NCBI RefSeq assembly: GCF_024169315.1 | Contig: NZ_JALJWR010000001.1 | Coordinates: forward strand, 3,832,501-3,896,500 | Source: Pseudomonas migulae | GTDB lineage: Bacteria; Pseudomonadota; Gammaproteobacteria; Pseudomonadales; Pseudomonadaceae | Length of the DNA stretch: 64,000 nt | Reading direction: 5' to 3' | The notes under the pieces: model-generated | Database searches by the model: none | Told to the model about the DNA's origin: nothing | What the model saw: the letters and a program-made list of their open reading frames with translations, nothing else | Position numbers and translations under genes: made by a program | Shown: positions 53,412 through 64,000 of the stretch, piece by piece | Layout: each line of letters opens with the position of its first letter | Numbering within the stretch: position 1 is the first letter of the stretch

Positions 53412-54691
53412 TTCTGCGTAATGGTCGATCCGGCAGCGGTGGTTGCACCGCTAGAGATATCCACAGGCGCCACCAACGAGTTGTTGGAACCGATGAACAC
53501 ATCTTCACCCAAGACGGTTTTCCACTTGTTGGCGCCGTCATAGTTGCAGGTGATGGTGCCCGCGCCGATGTTGGTGCGTGCGCCGATTTCGGCATCGCCC
53601 AGATAGGTCAGGTGACCGGCCTTGGCGCCTTCGCCCAGATGCGCGTTTTTCAGCTCGACAAAGTTACCCACATGGGCGCGAGCCTCCAGCACGGTACCGG
53701 GACGCAGACGGGCGAACGGCCCGGCATCGCTGCCTTCACCCAGGATCGCGCCTTCGATGTGACTGTTGGCCTTGATCACCACGCCTTTACGCAGCGTGCT
53801 GTCCTTGATCACGCAGTTCGGACCGATCACCACGTCATCTTCGATGACGACTTTGCCTTCGAGGATCACGTTGATGTCGATCAGCACATCACGGCCGACG
53901 GTGACTTCACCGCGCACGTCGAAACGCGCCGGGTCACGCAGGGTTACGCCTTGAGCCATCAAACGACGACCCGCGCGCAATTGATAGTGACGCTCGAGTT
54001 CGGAAAGCTGCTTGCGATCGTTAGCGCCCTGCACCTCCATGGCGTCATGCGGCTGCTCGGTCGCCACCACCAGACCATCGCTGACCGCCATGGCAATCAC
54101 GTCGGTCAGGTAGTACTCGCCCTGGGCGTTGTTGTTGGAGAGACGACTCATCCAGCCGCCCAACTGCGCAAATGGCAGCGCCAGGATGCCGGTGTTGCCT
54201 TCACTGATCGCGCGTTCGGCTTCGTTGGCGTCTTTCTGCTCGACGATGGCCGTGACCTTGCCGTCGGCATCACGGACGATGCGGCCATAGCCCGTCGGGT
54301 CGTCCAGTTCGACGGTCAGCAAGGCCAATTGCTGCGGCGCAACCTGATTGAGCAGGCGCTTAAGGGTTTCGACTTCGATCAACGGCACGTCGCCGTAGAG
54401 AATCAAAACGGTGTCGGACTCGATGAATGGCACGGCTTGAGCTACCGCATGGCCAGTACCCAGCTGTTTGTCCTGCAGGACAAAATTCAGGTCATCCGCC
54501 GCCAGACGCTCTCGAACGGCATCGGCACCGTGGCCAATCACCACGTGGATGCGCTGTGGATCAAGTTGCCGCGCGCTGTGGATAACATGGCCAAGCATCG
54601 AATTGCCGGCAATCGGGTGCAGCACTTTCGGCAATGCCGAGCGCATACGAGTGCCCTGACCAGCAGCGAGGATAACGATTTCAAGAGACAT
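53324..54691 (-). CDS. glmU: Bifunctional GlcN-1-P acetyltransferase/GlcNAc-1-P uridyltransferase
   Basis: Makes UDP-N-acetylglucosamine for peptidoglycan and LPS. The protein is 455 aa. The N-terminal uridyltransferase has [22 protein letters not shown] and YGDVPL (residues about 1-228). The C-terminal acetyltransferase is a left-handed beta-helix of hexapeptide repeats (about 250-450) ending in [11 protein letters not shown]. It follows the atp operon across a terminator and precedes glmR-glmS, so two steps of amino-sugar synthesis are neighbours. Confidence 0.97.
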   Translation of the reverse strand: MSLEIVILAAGQGTRMRSALPKVLHPIAGNSMLGHVIHSARQLDPQRIHVVIGHGADAVRERLAADDLNFVLQDKQLGTGHAVAQAVPFIESDTVLILYGDVPLIEVETLKRLLNQVAPQQLALLTVELDDPTGYGRIVRDADGKVTAIVEQKDANEAERAISEGNTGILALPFAQLGGWMSRLSNNNAQGEYYLTDVIAMAVSDGLVVATEQPHDAMEVQGANDRKQLSELERHYQLRAGRRLMAQGVTLRDPARFDVRGEVTVGRDVLIDINVILEGKVVIEDDVVIGPNCVIKDSTLRKGVVIKANSHIEGAILGEGSDAGPFARLRPGTVLEARAHVGNFVELKNAHLGEGAKAGHLTYLGDAEIGARTNIGAGTITCNYDGANKWKTVLGEDVFIGSNNSLVAPVDISSGATTAAGSTITQNVDNAQLAVGRARQKNIDGWKRPEKIKKS

Positions 54692-54751
54692 GACTGGCTA
54701 CCAATCCTGAGTGGTCAGCGACTGTGACCAGGTTATGAAATTCGGAAAAGA

Positions 54752-54779
54752 AAAAAGGGTAGCCGAGGCTACCCTTTTT
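54752..54779. terminator. Terminator of the atp operon
   Basis: AAAAAGGGTAGCC/GGCTACCCTTTTT is an 8-bp perfect stem flanked by A and T tracts, 29 nt after the atpC stop in the direction of transcription. It is symmetrical, so it may act both ways. Confidence 0.93.
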
Positions 54780-54807
54780 AATCAATCGCGCAACAAGTGA
54801 TGGCCTG

Positions 54808-55233
54808 TTAGTGGCCGAACTTCTTGCGGATCTGCTGGACGGTGCGCAGCTGAGCTGCAGCCTCGGCCAGACGTGCGGCAGCAGAACCGTAATCGAATTC
54901 CGCGCCCCGCTCATGCAAGGCCTTCTCGGCAGCCTTAACGGCTTCCTGAGCGGAGGCTTCGTCCAGGTCGGCAGCACGTTGCACGGTGTCGGCAAGAACC
55001 TTGACCATGTTCGGCTGAACCTCGAGGAAACCGCCGGAGATGTAATACACCTCCTCTTCCCCGCCCTGCTTGACCAGGCGGATCGGGCCAGGCTTGAGAT
55101 TAGTGATCAGCGGCGCGTGGCCCAGGGCGATACCAAGATCACCGAGTGCACCGTGCGCAATCACCATCTCGACCAGGCCGGAAAAGATTTCTCCTTCCGC
55201 GCTGACGATATCGCAATGGACTGTCATAGCCAT
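54808..55233 (-). CDS. atpC: ATP synthase F1 epsilon subunit
   Basis: A 141-aa central-stalk subunit that inhibits ATP hydrolysis. The N-terminal beta-sandwich ([29 protein letters not shown]) and a C-terminal helical hairpin are typical. It is the last gene of the atp operon, 45 nt after atpD. The ATG at 55233 has GAGG upstream. Confidence 0.97.
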   Translation of the reverse strand: MAMTVHCDIVSAEGEIFSGLVEMVIAHGALGDLGIALGHAPLITNLKPGPIRLVKQGGEEEVYYISGGFLEVQPNMVKVLADTVQRAADLDEASAQEAVKAAEKALHERGAEFDYGSAAARLAEAAAQLRTVQQIRKKFGH

Positions 55234-55278
55234 CTGATTGCCTCAACCTAAATTAGCGCCCGTTGCCGGGCGCCGGGA

Positions 55279-56685
<1,407 letters not shown>

Positions 56686-57546
56686 TTAAACCGCGGCAGC
56701 GCCGCCGACGATTTCCGAGATCTCTTGGGTGATCGCAGCCTGACGCGCCTTGTTGTAGACCAGCTGCAAATCGCTGATCAAATCACCGGCGTTGTCGGTA
56801 GCGTTCTTCATCGCGATCATCCGCGCAGCCTGTTCAGCCGCGTTGTTCTCGACCACCGCCTGGTAGACCTGCGACTCCACGTAACGGACCATCAAGCCGT
56901 CAAGCAGCTCTTTGGCGTCCGGTTCGTACAGATAATCCCAGTGGTGCTTGAGTCCTTGATCCGGGGTTGCCACCAATGGAATCAACTGCTCCACCGTAGG
57001 CTGTTGCGTCATGGTGTTGATGAACTTGTTGGACACCACGGACAGGCGATCAATACGGCCGTCCAGGTAGGCATCCAGCATCACCTTGACGCTGCCGATC
57101 AGGTCATTGATCGACGGCTCTTCACCCAGGTGGCTGATAGCTGCTACGACGTTACCGCCGAAGTTGCGGAAGAAAGCCGCACCCTTGCTACCAACAACAC
57201 ACAGATCGATCTCGACGCCGTTTTCGCGGTTTACCGCCATGTCCTTGACCAGAGCCTTGAACAGGTTGGTGTTCAAGCCACCACACAGACCACGGTCACT
57301 GCTCACTACGACATAACCGACGCGCTTGATTTCACGGTCGATCATGAACGGGTGGCGATATTCCGGGTTGGCGTTGGCCAAATGACCAATAACCTGGCGG
57401 ATGCGCTCCGCGTAAGGACGGCTAGCAGCCATGCGCATTTGTGCCTTGCGCATTTTACTGACCGCCACTTTTTCCATGGCGCTGGTAATCTTTTGCGTGC
57501 TTTTGATGCTCGCAATCTTACTGCGAATCTCTTTTGCGCCTGCCAT
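56686..57546 (-). CDS. atpG: ATP synthase F1 gamma subunit
   Basis: Rotor shaft of 286 aa, a long antiparallel coiled coil formed by the N-terminal [32 protein letters not shown] and the C-terminal [16 protein letters not shown] onward. The middle [15 protein letters not shown] is conserved. It lies 50 nt after atpA. Confidence 0.97.
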   Translation of the reverse strand: MAGAKEIRSKIASIKSTQKITSAMEKVAVSKMRKAQMRMAASRPYAERIRQVIGHLANANPEYRHPFMIDREIKRVGYVVVSSDRGLCGGLNTNLFKALVKDMAVNRENGVEIDLCVVGSKGAAFFRNFGGNVVAAISHLGEEPSINDLIGSVKVMLDAYLDGRIDRLSVVSNKFINTMTQQPTVEQLIPLVATPDQGLKHHWDYLYEPDAKELLDGLMVRYVESQVYQAVVENNAAEQAARMIAMKNATDNAGDLISDLQLVYNKARQAAITQEISEIVGGAAAV

Positions 57547-57596
57547 GTAACACCTATCAGGTTAGCAAGCGGGAGCCTTGCGGCCCCCGCTGCGGC

Positions 57597-59141
57597 TTAC
57601 CAGGTTTGGGTGGCCTTGAACTTCTCGATACCGGCTTTCATGCCAGCGTCGATTTCGTCATTGAAGTCACCCTTCACGTTGATCTTCGCCATCAAATCGG
57701 CGTGATCGCGGTTGAAGAAAGCAATCAGCGCTTGTTCGAAGCTGCCGATCTTGGCGATTTCAACGTCAGTCAGGAACCCACGCTCAGCGGCATACAGCGA
57801 CAGCGCCATGTCAGCGATCGACATTGGTGCGTATTGCTTCTGCTTCATCAGCTCGGTAACGCGCTGACCATGCTCAAGTTGCTTACGGGTCGCTTCGTCC
57901 AGGTCAGAAGCGAACTGGGCGAATGCCGCCAGTTCACGGTACTGAGCCAGAGCGGTACGGATACCACCGGAGAGCTTCTTGATGATCTTGGTCTGAGCGG
58001 CACCACCCACACGGGATACCGAAACACCGGCGTTCACAGCAGGACGGATCCCGGAGTTGAACATGGCGGATTCCAGGAAGATCTGACCGTCGGTGATGGA
58101 AATCACGTTGGTCGGAACGAACGCGGAAACGTCGCCAGCCTGGGTTTCGATGATCGGCAGTGCGGTCAGGGAACCGGTTTTGCCGGTCACTGCGCCGTTG
58201 GTGAACTTCTCTACGTATTCTTCCGAAACGCGGGATGCGCGCTCCAGCAGACGGGAGTGGAGATAGAACACGTCGCCTGGGTAAGCTTCACGGCCTGGTG
58301 GACGGCGCAGCAGCAGGGAAATCTGGCGGTAAGCCACTGCTTGCTTGGACAGATCGTCATAAACGATCAGCGCGTCTTCACCGCGGTCGCGGAAGAATTC
58401 ACCCATGGTGCAACCGGAGTACGGTGCCAGGAATTGCAGTGCTGCAGATTCCGAAGCGCTCGCAGCTACGACGATGGTGTTAGCCAGTGCGCCGTTTTCT
58501 TCCAGCTTGCGAACCACGTTGGCAATGGTCGATTGTTTCTGACCGATTGCTACGTAGACGCAGAAAATGCCGCTGTTTTTCTGGTTGATGATCGCGTCGA
58601 TCGCCAGAGCGGTTTTACCGATCTGACGGTCACCGATGATCAGCTCACGCTGGCCACGGCCGACAGGGATCATGGCATCGACAGCCTTGTAGCCAGTCTG
58701 TACAGGCTGGTCTACCGACTTACGCCAGATCACGCCTGGAGCAACTTTCTCGACCGCATCGGTCTCGGTGTTGTTCAGCGGACCTTTGCCGTCAACAGGG
58801 TTACCCAGTGCGTCGACTACGCGACCCAGCAGTTCCTTACCAACCGGAACTTCGAGGATGCGACCGGTGCACTTGGCGCTCATGCCTTCGGCCAGAGACT
58901 GGTAGGAGCCCAAAACTACGGCACCTACGGAGTCTTGCTCCAGGTTGAGAGCCATACCGAAGACGCCGCCCGGAAACTCGATCATCTCGCCGTACATGAC
59001 GTCGGCCAGACCGTGAATCCGCACGATACCGTCAGATACGCTGACGACAGTGCCTTCGTTACGGGCTTGGGAGGTCACATCGAGCTTGTCGATGCGGCCC
59101 TTGATAATTTCACTTATTTCGGAAGGATTGAGTTGCTGCAT
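57597..59141 (-). CDS. atpA: ATP synthase F1 alpha subunit
   Basis: Non-catalytic nucleotide-binding subunit of 514 aa. The N-terminus [16 protein letters not shown] contacts delta, the P-loop is [13 protein letters not shown], and the Arg-finger region follows [11 protein letters not shown]. It lies between atpH and atpG, with a gap of about 20 nt after atpH. Confidence 0.98.
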   Translation of the reverse strand: MQQLNPSEISEIIKGRIDKLDVTSQARNEGTVVSVSDGIVRIHGLADVMYGEMIEFPGGVFGMALNLEQDSVGAVVLGSYQSLAEGMSAKCTGRILEVPVGKELLGRVVDALGNPVDGKGPLNNTETDAVEKVAPGVIWRKSVDQPVQTGYKAVDAMIPVGRGQRELIIGDRQIGKTALAIDAIINQKNSGIFCVYVAIGQKQSTIANVVRKLEENGALANTIVVAASASESAALQFLAPYSGCTMGEFFRDRGEDALIVYDDLSKQAVAYRQISLLLRRPPGREAYPGDVFYLHSRLLERASRVSEEYVEKFTNGAVTGKTGSLTALPIIETQAGDVSAFVPTNVISITDGQIFLESAMFNSGIRPAVNAGVSVSRVGGAAQTKIIKKLSGGIRTALAQYRELAAFAQFASDLDEATRKQLEHGQRVTELMKQKQYAPMSIADMALSLYAAERGFLTDVEIAKIGSFEQALIAFFNRDHADLMAKINVKGDFNDEIDAGMKAGIEKFKATQTW

Positions 59142-59162
59142 TGCTCTGCTGCCCCTTCAAAC

Positions 59163-59699
59163 TCAAGATTTCAATGCTTCGGCAAGGTTCGCGAGTTTGC
59201 CGCGAACCGAGCCATCGATAACCAGGTCGCCGGCGCGGATGACAATGCCCCCAATAAGGGATTTGTCTTCCTCGACTTGCAGGCGCACTTCCCGGTTGAG
59301 TCGTGCACTGAGAACCTTGGCGAGTTTGTCTTGCTGTTCTTGGTTCAATGCAAAAGCACTGGTCACTTCAACGTCTACCGACTTCTCTTGTTCGGCCTTG
59401 TACAGGTCGAACAGAGCGGATATCTCCGGCAAAAGCGGGAGACGGTCGTTTTCGGCAACGACGTGAATGAAGTTCTGTGCCTTGGCATCAAACTTGTCGC
59501 CGCACACGTCAATAAACGTGGCGGCCTTGTCTGCGCTCGTCAGTCGCGGGGCCTTGAGCACGCGCTGCATGGTGTCGTCTTGCGACACTGCTGCAGCCAG
59601 GCCGAGCATGGCTGACCAAGAGGCCAGTTGCTGGTGGGCCTGGGCGTGCTCGAAGGCTGCCTTAGCGTAAGGTCGGGCCAACGTGGTCAATTCTGCCAT
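59163..59699 (-). CDS. atpH: ATP synthase F1 delta subunit
   Basis: A 178-aa peripheral-stalk subunit linking F1 to the b subunits. The N-terminal helical bundle ([20 protein letters not shown]) and C-terminal [20 protein letters not shown] are the family signature. GAGGG precedes the ATG; atpF ends 12 nt upstream. Confidence 0.97.
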   Translation of the reverse strand: MAELTTLARPYAKAAFEHAQAHQQLASWSAMLGLAAAVSQDDTMQRVLKAPRLTSADKAATFIDVCGDKFDAKAQNFIHVVAENDRLPLLPEISALFDLYKAEQEKSVDVEVTSAFALNQEQQDKLAKVLSARLNREVRLQVEEDKSLIGGIVIRAGDLVIDGSVRGKLANLAEALKS

Positions 59700-59711
59700 G
59701 ATCGCCCTCGC

Positions 59712-60182
59712 TTAAATTTCAGCAGCCAGTTTGTTTACCAGCTCCGCGTGCGCGTTTTGATCGATTGTGGCACCCAGGATCTTCTCGGCGCCGCCGACGG
59801 CCAGTGCACCCAGTTGGGCACGCAGCGCGTCTTTGACACTGTTCAGTTCCTGCTCGATCTCGGCCTGAGCCTGAACCTTCACACGGTCAGCGTCGATACG
59901 GGCTTTTTCAACAGCCTCTTCAACGATCTGGTTACCGCGTTTCTTGGCTTGCTCAATGATTTCAGCTGCCTGAGCCTTAGCTTCGCGCAGTTGTTGACCC
60001 GCTTTATCTTGGGCCAACTCCAGGTCGCGAGCTGCTCGGGCGGCAGCGTCCAGTCCATCCGCGATCTTCTTCTGACGTTCGTGCAAAGCCGCGATGACCG
60101 GAGGCCACACGAACTTCATGCAAAACAGTACAAAAATGAAGAACGCAACGGACTGGCCAATCAGGGTTGCATTAATGTTCAC
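59712..60182 (-). CDS. atpF: ATP synthase Fo b subunit
   Basis: Stator subunit of 156 aa. It has one N-terminal transmembrane helix ([22 protein letters not shown]) and a long Ala/Glu/Lys-rich coiled coil. The start is GTG at 60182 with GAGG 8 nt upstream. Confidence 0.97.
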   Translation of the reverse strand: MNINATLIGQSVAFFIFVLFCMKFVWPPVIAALHERQKKIADGLDAAARAARDLELAQDKAGQQLREAKAQAAEIIEQAKKRGNQIVEEAVEKARIDADRVKVQAQAEIEQELNSVKDALRAQLGALAVGGAEKILGATIDQNAHAELVNKLAAEI

Positions 60183-60238
60183 GCCAACACCTCGCTCGTT
60201 CGTTGCACATCAAACCAATCACTCGAAGGTTCGAGTGA

Positions 60239-60511
<273 letters not shown>

Positions 60512-60629
60512 TTACGTCGTATGGTTTAGGTTTTTTAGATTTTAAAGCGGTAAAACAAATCGTTTCATAGCCCTGTTCGGGCACCCACCCGTTTGACCGG
60601 GTGGGACATCAGACTAGTCGAGACTGGTC

Positions 60630-61923
<1,294 letters not shown>

Positions 61924-62000
61924 CACAATTACTCCCCAATGGTCGGCTGCCAGAATTCAATAACTTGGCATAATTTGTGCCGACAAAATGCGCGCAGAGT

Positions 62001-62022
62001 ATAGGGGCGGTTCTGCCCCTAT
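62001..62022 (-). terminator. Hairpin between parB and the atp operon
   Basis: ATAGGGGC/GCCCCTAT is a perfect 8-bp stem with a 6-nt loop, 50 nt after the parB stop. The tail lacks a long T-run, so it may be a weak terminator in the atp promoter region. No promoter elements are assigned with confidence. Confidence 0.5.
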
Positions 62023-62071
62023 TCAACTGTCAGGTAGTGATTTCCGACTGCACGCTACATGAGGAAATGTT

Positions 62072-62944
62072 TCAGCGAATGTGTGCAAGCACACCCTGAA
62101 GCTCATCGAGGGAGTTGTAACCGATCACCAACTGCCCCTTCCCCTTCTTTCCGTGTCGGATCTGCACCGCAGAGCCTAGGCGCTCAGCCAGGCGCTGCTC
62201 GAGTCGGGCGATATCAGGGTCCGGTTTTGTCGCTTCGACAGGCTCCGGTTTGCCACTCAACCACTGGCGAACCAGTGCCTCAGTTTGGCGCACAGTCAGC
62301 CCCCGTGCGACAACATGTCGCGCCCCTTCAACCTGTTGATTCTCCGGCAAACCAAGCAAAGCACGCGCATGACCCATTTCCAGGTCACCGTGGGACAGCA
62401 TGGTCTTGATAACTTCCGGCAACGCGATCAAGCGTAGCAGGTTGGCCACGGTCACGCGGGACTTGCCCACCGCTTCGGCCACTTGTTGCTGAGTCAGCTG
62501 GAATTCCTGCTGCAAACGCTGCAGGGCTACCGCTTCTTCGATCGGATTGAGGTCTTCACGCTGGATGTTCTCGATCAGCGCCATGGCGATGGCGGTTTCA
62601 TCCGGCACATCGCGAACCATCGCCGGGATGGTTTCCTGGCCAGCCTGCTGGCTGGCGCGCCAGCGGCGTTCGCCGGCGATGATTTCGAAGCGGCCGCTAC
62701 CGATCGGACGAACCACGATCGGCTGCATCACGCCTTGGGCCTTGATCGACTGCGCCAGTTCTTCCAGCGCCTGCGGGTCCATATCCCGACGTGGCTGGTA
62801 CTTGCCACGCTGGATCAGGTCCAGGGGCAAATGCTGCAGCTCACGTTGATCGGCTTGTACCGCCTGTTCTTCCAGAGAGCTGACAGTCGGACCGCTCAGC
62901 AGTGCATCCAGTCCACGTCCGAGACCTCGTTTCTTGACGGCCAT
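62072..62944 (-). CDS. parB: Chromosome-partitioning protein ParB
   Basis: A 290-aa CTP-dependent DNA clamp that loads at parS. The N-terminal KKRGLGRGLDALLS is followed by the CTP-binding ParB/Srx domain with GERRWRASQQAG, a helix-turn-helix (TQQQVAEAVGKSRVTVANLLRL) and a C-terminal dimerisation domain. It is 9 nt after parA. Two parS-type sites are found at 25158 and 37371. Confidence 0.97.
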   Translation of the reverse strand: MAVKKRGLGRGLDALLSGPTVSSLEEQAVQADQRELQHLPLDLIQRGKYQPRRDMDPQALEELAQSIKAQGVMQPIVVRPIGSGRFEIIAGERRWRASQQAGQETIPAMVRDVPDETAIAMALIENIQREDLNPIEEAVALQRLQQEFQLTQQQVAEAVGKSRVTVANLLRLIALPEVIKTMLSHGDLEMGHARALLGLPENQQVEGARHVVARGLTVRQTEALVRQWLSGKPEPVEATKPDPDIARLEQRLAERLGSAVQIRHGKKGKGQLVIGYNSLDELQGVLAHIR

Positions 62945-62953
62945 GGGGATTCC

Positions 62954-63751
62954 TTAAGTTGGCTGAGCAGCGGCGGTGCGTGAGTTTTTGCGTTGACGGC
63001 GAACCATCTCGCCCGCCAATGCCAGATAGGCAATGGCGCCCCGTGATGTCTTGTCGTACGCCAGCGCCGGCATGCCATAGCTTGGCGCTTCGGCCAGGCG
63101 GATGTTGCGCGGAATGACGGTGTCGTAGAGCTGCTCGCCGAAGTGTTCCTTGAGCTGAGCCGACACGTCGTTCATCAGGCTCAGGCGCGGGTCGTACATC
63201 GTGCGCAACAAGCCTTCGACTTTCAGGTTCGGGTTCAGCAGTTCAGCGATGCGCTTGATGTTATCCACAAGATCGCTCAAGCCTTCGAGCGCGAAGTACT
63301 CGCACTGCATGGGGATAATGACCCCGTCGGCCGCAACCAGAGCGTTCAGTGTCAGCATCGACAGCGACGGCGGGCAGTCGATCAAAATGTAATCGTAGTT
63401 TTCACGGATCGGCGCCAACGCGCTGCGCAGGCGGCTTTCCTTCATCTGCATTTCCAGCAGAACCACTTCGGCCGCGGTCAGGTCACGGTTGGCCGGCAAC
63501 AGCTGGTAACCACCGTGCTCCGAGTAGTGCATGGCCTGGGCCAGGTCGCACTCGCCGATCAGCAAGTCGTAAACCGAATTTTCCAGGCCGTGTTTATCCA
63601 CACCGCTGCCCATGGTGGCGTTGCCCTGTGGATCGAGATCGATCAACAGCACCCGGCGCTTGGTAGCGACCAGGGAAGCTGCGAGGTTGATGCAGGTGGT
63701 GGTTTTACCCACACCACCCTTTTGGTTCGCTATCGCGAATACCTTAGCCAT
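62954..63751 (-). CDS. parA: Chromosome-partitioning ATPase ParA
   Basis: A 265-aa Walker-type ATPase of the Soj group. The deviant Walker A is NQKGGVGKTTTCINLAASL, and DLDPQGNATMGSG and YILIDCPPSLSMLT follow. The ATG at 63751 is used; an in-frame ATG 18 nt upstream gives an unlikely extension. With ParB it moves origin regions apart. Two TTATCCACA nonamers lie in the gene. Confidence 0.97.
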   Translation of the reverse strand: MAKVFAIANQKGGVGKTTTCINLAASLVATKRRVLLIDLDPQGNATMGSGVDKHGLENSVYDLLIGECDLAQAMHYSEHGGYQLLPANRDLTAAEVVLLEMQMKESRLRSALAPIRENYDYILIDCPPSLSMLTLNALVAADGVIIPMQCEYFALEGLSDLVDNIKRIAELLNPNLKVEGLLRTMYDPRLSLMNDVSAQLKEHFGEQLYDTVIPRNIRLAEAPSYGMPALAYDKTSRGAIAYLALAGEMVRRQRKNSRTAAAQPT

Positions 63752-63769
63752 TCTTGCTTGTGTTCCCAA

Positions 63770-64000
63770 TCATGCCGTGCGGCGCAGTATCAGCAGATGG
63801 CGTTGGCCTTGGCAACCAGGTACGGCCAGGGCGTGTTCGCTATCGAGGTGGAAGTCTGCCGGCAATGCTACCAGCTCATCGGCCGGATGAACGCCCTTCA
63901 TTGCCAGCCAGCGTGTATCGGCGTCGCCGAGGTGGCGAGTCCAGTTGCTGAAGTTCTCCATGCTGCTGAACGCCCGGGAAATGATCCCGTTGAACGGCTG
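63770..64000 (-). CDS. rsmG: 16S rRNA (guanine-527-N7) methyltransferase RsmG, C-terminal part
   Basis: The last 76 codons of rsmG (gidB); the start lies beyond the window. The stretch [22 protein letters not shown] and the ending HLLILRRTA match the RsmG C-terminus. It precedes parA by 18 nt, the standard mnmG-rsmG-parA-parB order near the origin. Confidence 0.93.
   Translation of the reverse strand, partial: QPFNGIISRAFSSMENFSNWTRHLGDADTRWLAMKGVHPADELVALPADFHLDSEHALAVPGCQGQRHLLILRRTA

Noticed and set aside
57534..59615. 693-codon open frame antisense to atpA and atpH
   Set aside because: Mirror of conserved ATP synthase genes; composition is typical of antisense translation.

Overview
The window reads as a chromosomal segment of a fluorescent-group Pseudomonas. 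The gene order pyruvate carboxylase subunits-pycR, hexR-like regulator, GGDEF/EAL protein, uvrD, and later glmR-glmS, glmU, atpCDGAHFEB-atpI, parB-parA, rsmG is the origin-proximal arrangement known from this genus. The right end therefore lies close to oriC, and transcription of the housekeeping block runs toward lower coordinates. There is no IS element, prophage, CRISPR array, tRNA or rRNA gene that I can support.

Layout. 0-3.4 kb: end of an amino-acid ABC transporter (binding protein and permease) and a short autotransporter whose ribosome binding site lies in a hairpin. 3.4-9.7 kb: two-subunit pyruvate carboxylase with divergent PycR, a small basic protein, a HexR-like RpiR regulator with a clear upstream operator, and an orphan small protein behind a structured AT-rich leader. 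9.8-20.9 kb: GGDEF/EAL protein, UvrD, Tim44-domain protein, SMI1/KNR4 protein, KefB-type antiporter, thioesterase, PdxY and a DUF3301 protein.

20.9-30.9 kb is a zinc-starvation island. Two Zur-type palindromes (24190-24204 and 24712-24726) sit between a leftward operon (two COG0523 GTPases and a DUF1826 protein) and a rightward series (secreted Cys protein, FolE2, a metal ABC transporter, gamma carbonic anhydrase, a dihydroorotase paralogue, and a threonyl-tRNA synthetase relic that lacks the whole aminoacylation core). A second metal module at 34.4-40.4 kb is four genes, each overlapping the next by 4 nt. They encode three SPFH/band-7 membrane proteins, one with 16 histidines in its first 31 residues, and a CPC-type P1B ATPase. 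A Zur-like palindrome precedes the module.

40.6-50.4 kb carries a dihydrolipoyl dehydrogenase, an Lrp regulator, a LysE exporter, an uncharacterised periplasmic protein/lipoprotein pair, a three-domain flavo-iron-sulfur oxidoreductase, a GST and a LysR regulator. 50.5-64 kb is the glm/atp/par core.

Large-scale signals: two parS-type palindromes lie inside folE2 and inside a band-7 gene. Perfect TTATCCACA (DnaA-box type) nonamers are strongly enriched, especially around glmS-glmR-glmU. Six inverted REP doublets (REPIN-like) in three sequence families sit in intergenic gaps. All functional calls come from reading protein motifs and context; no database search was run.
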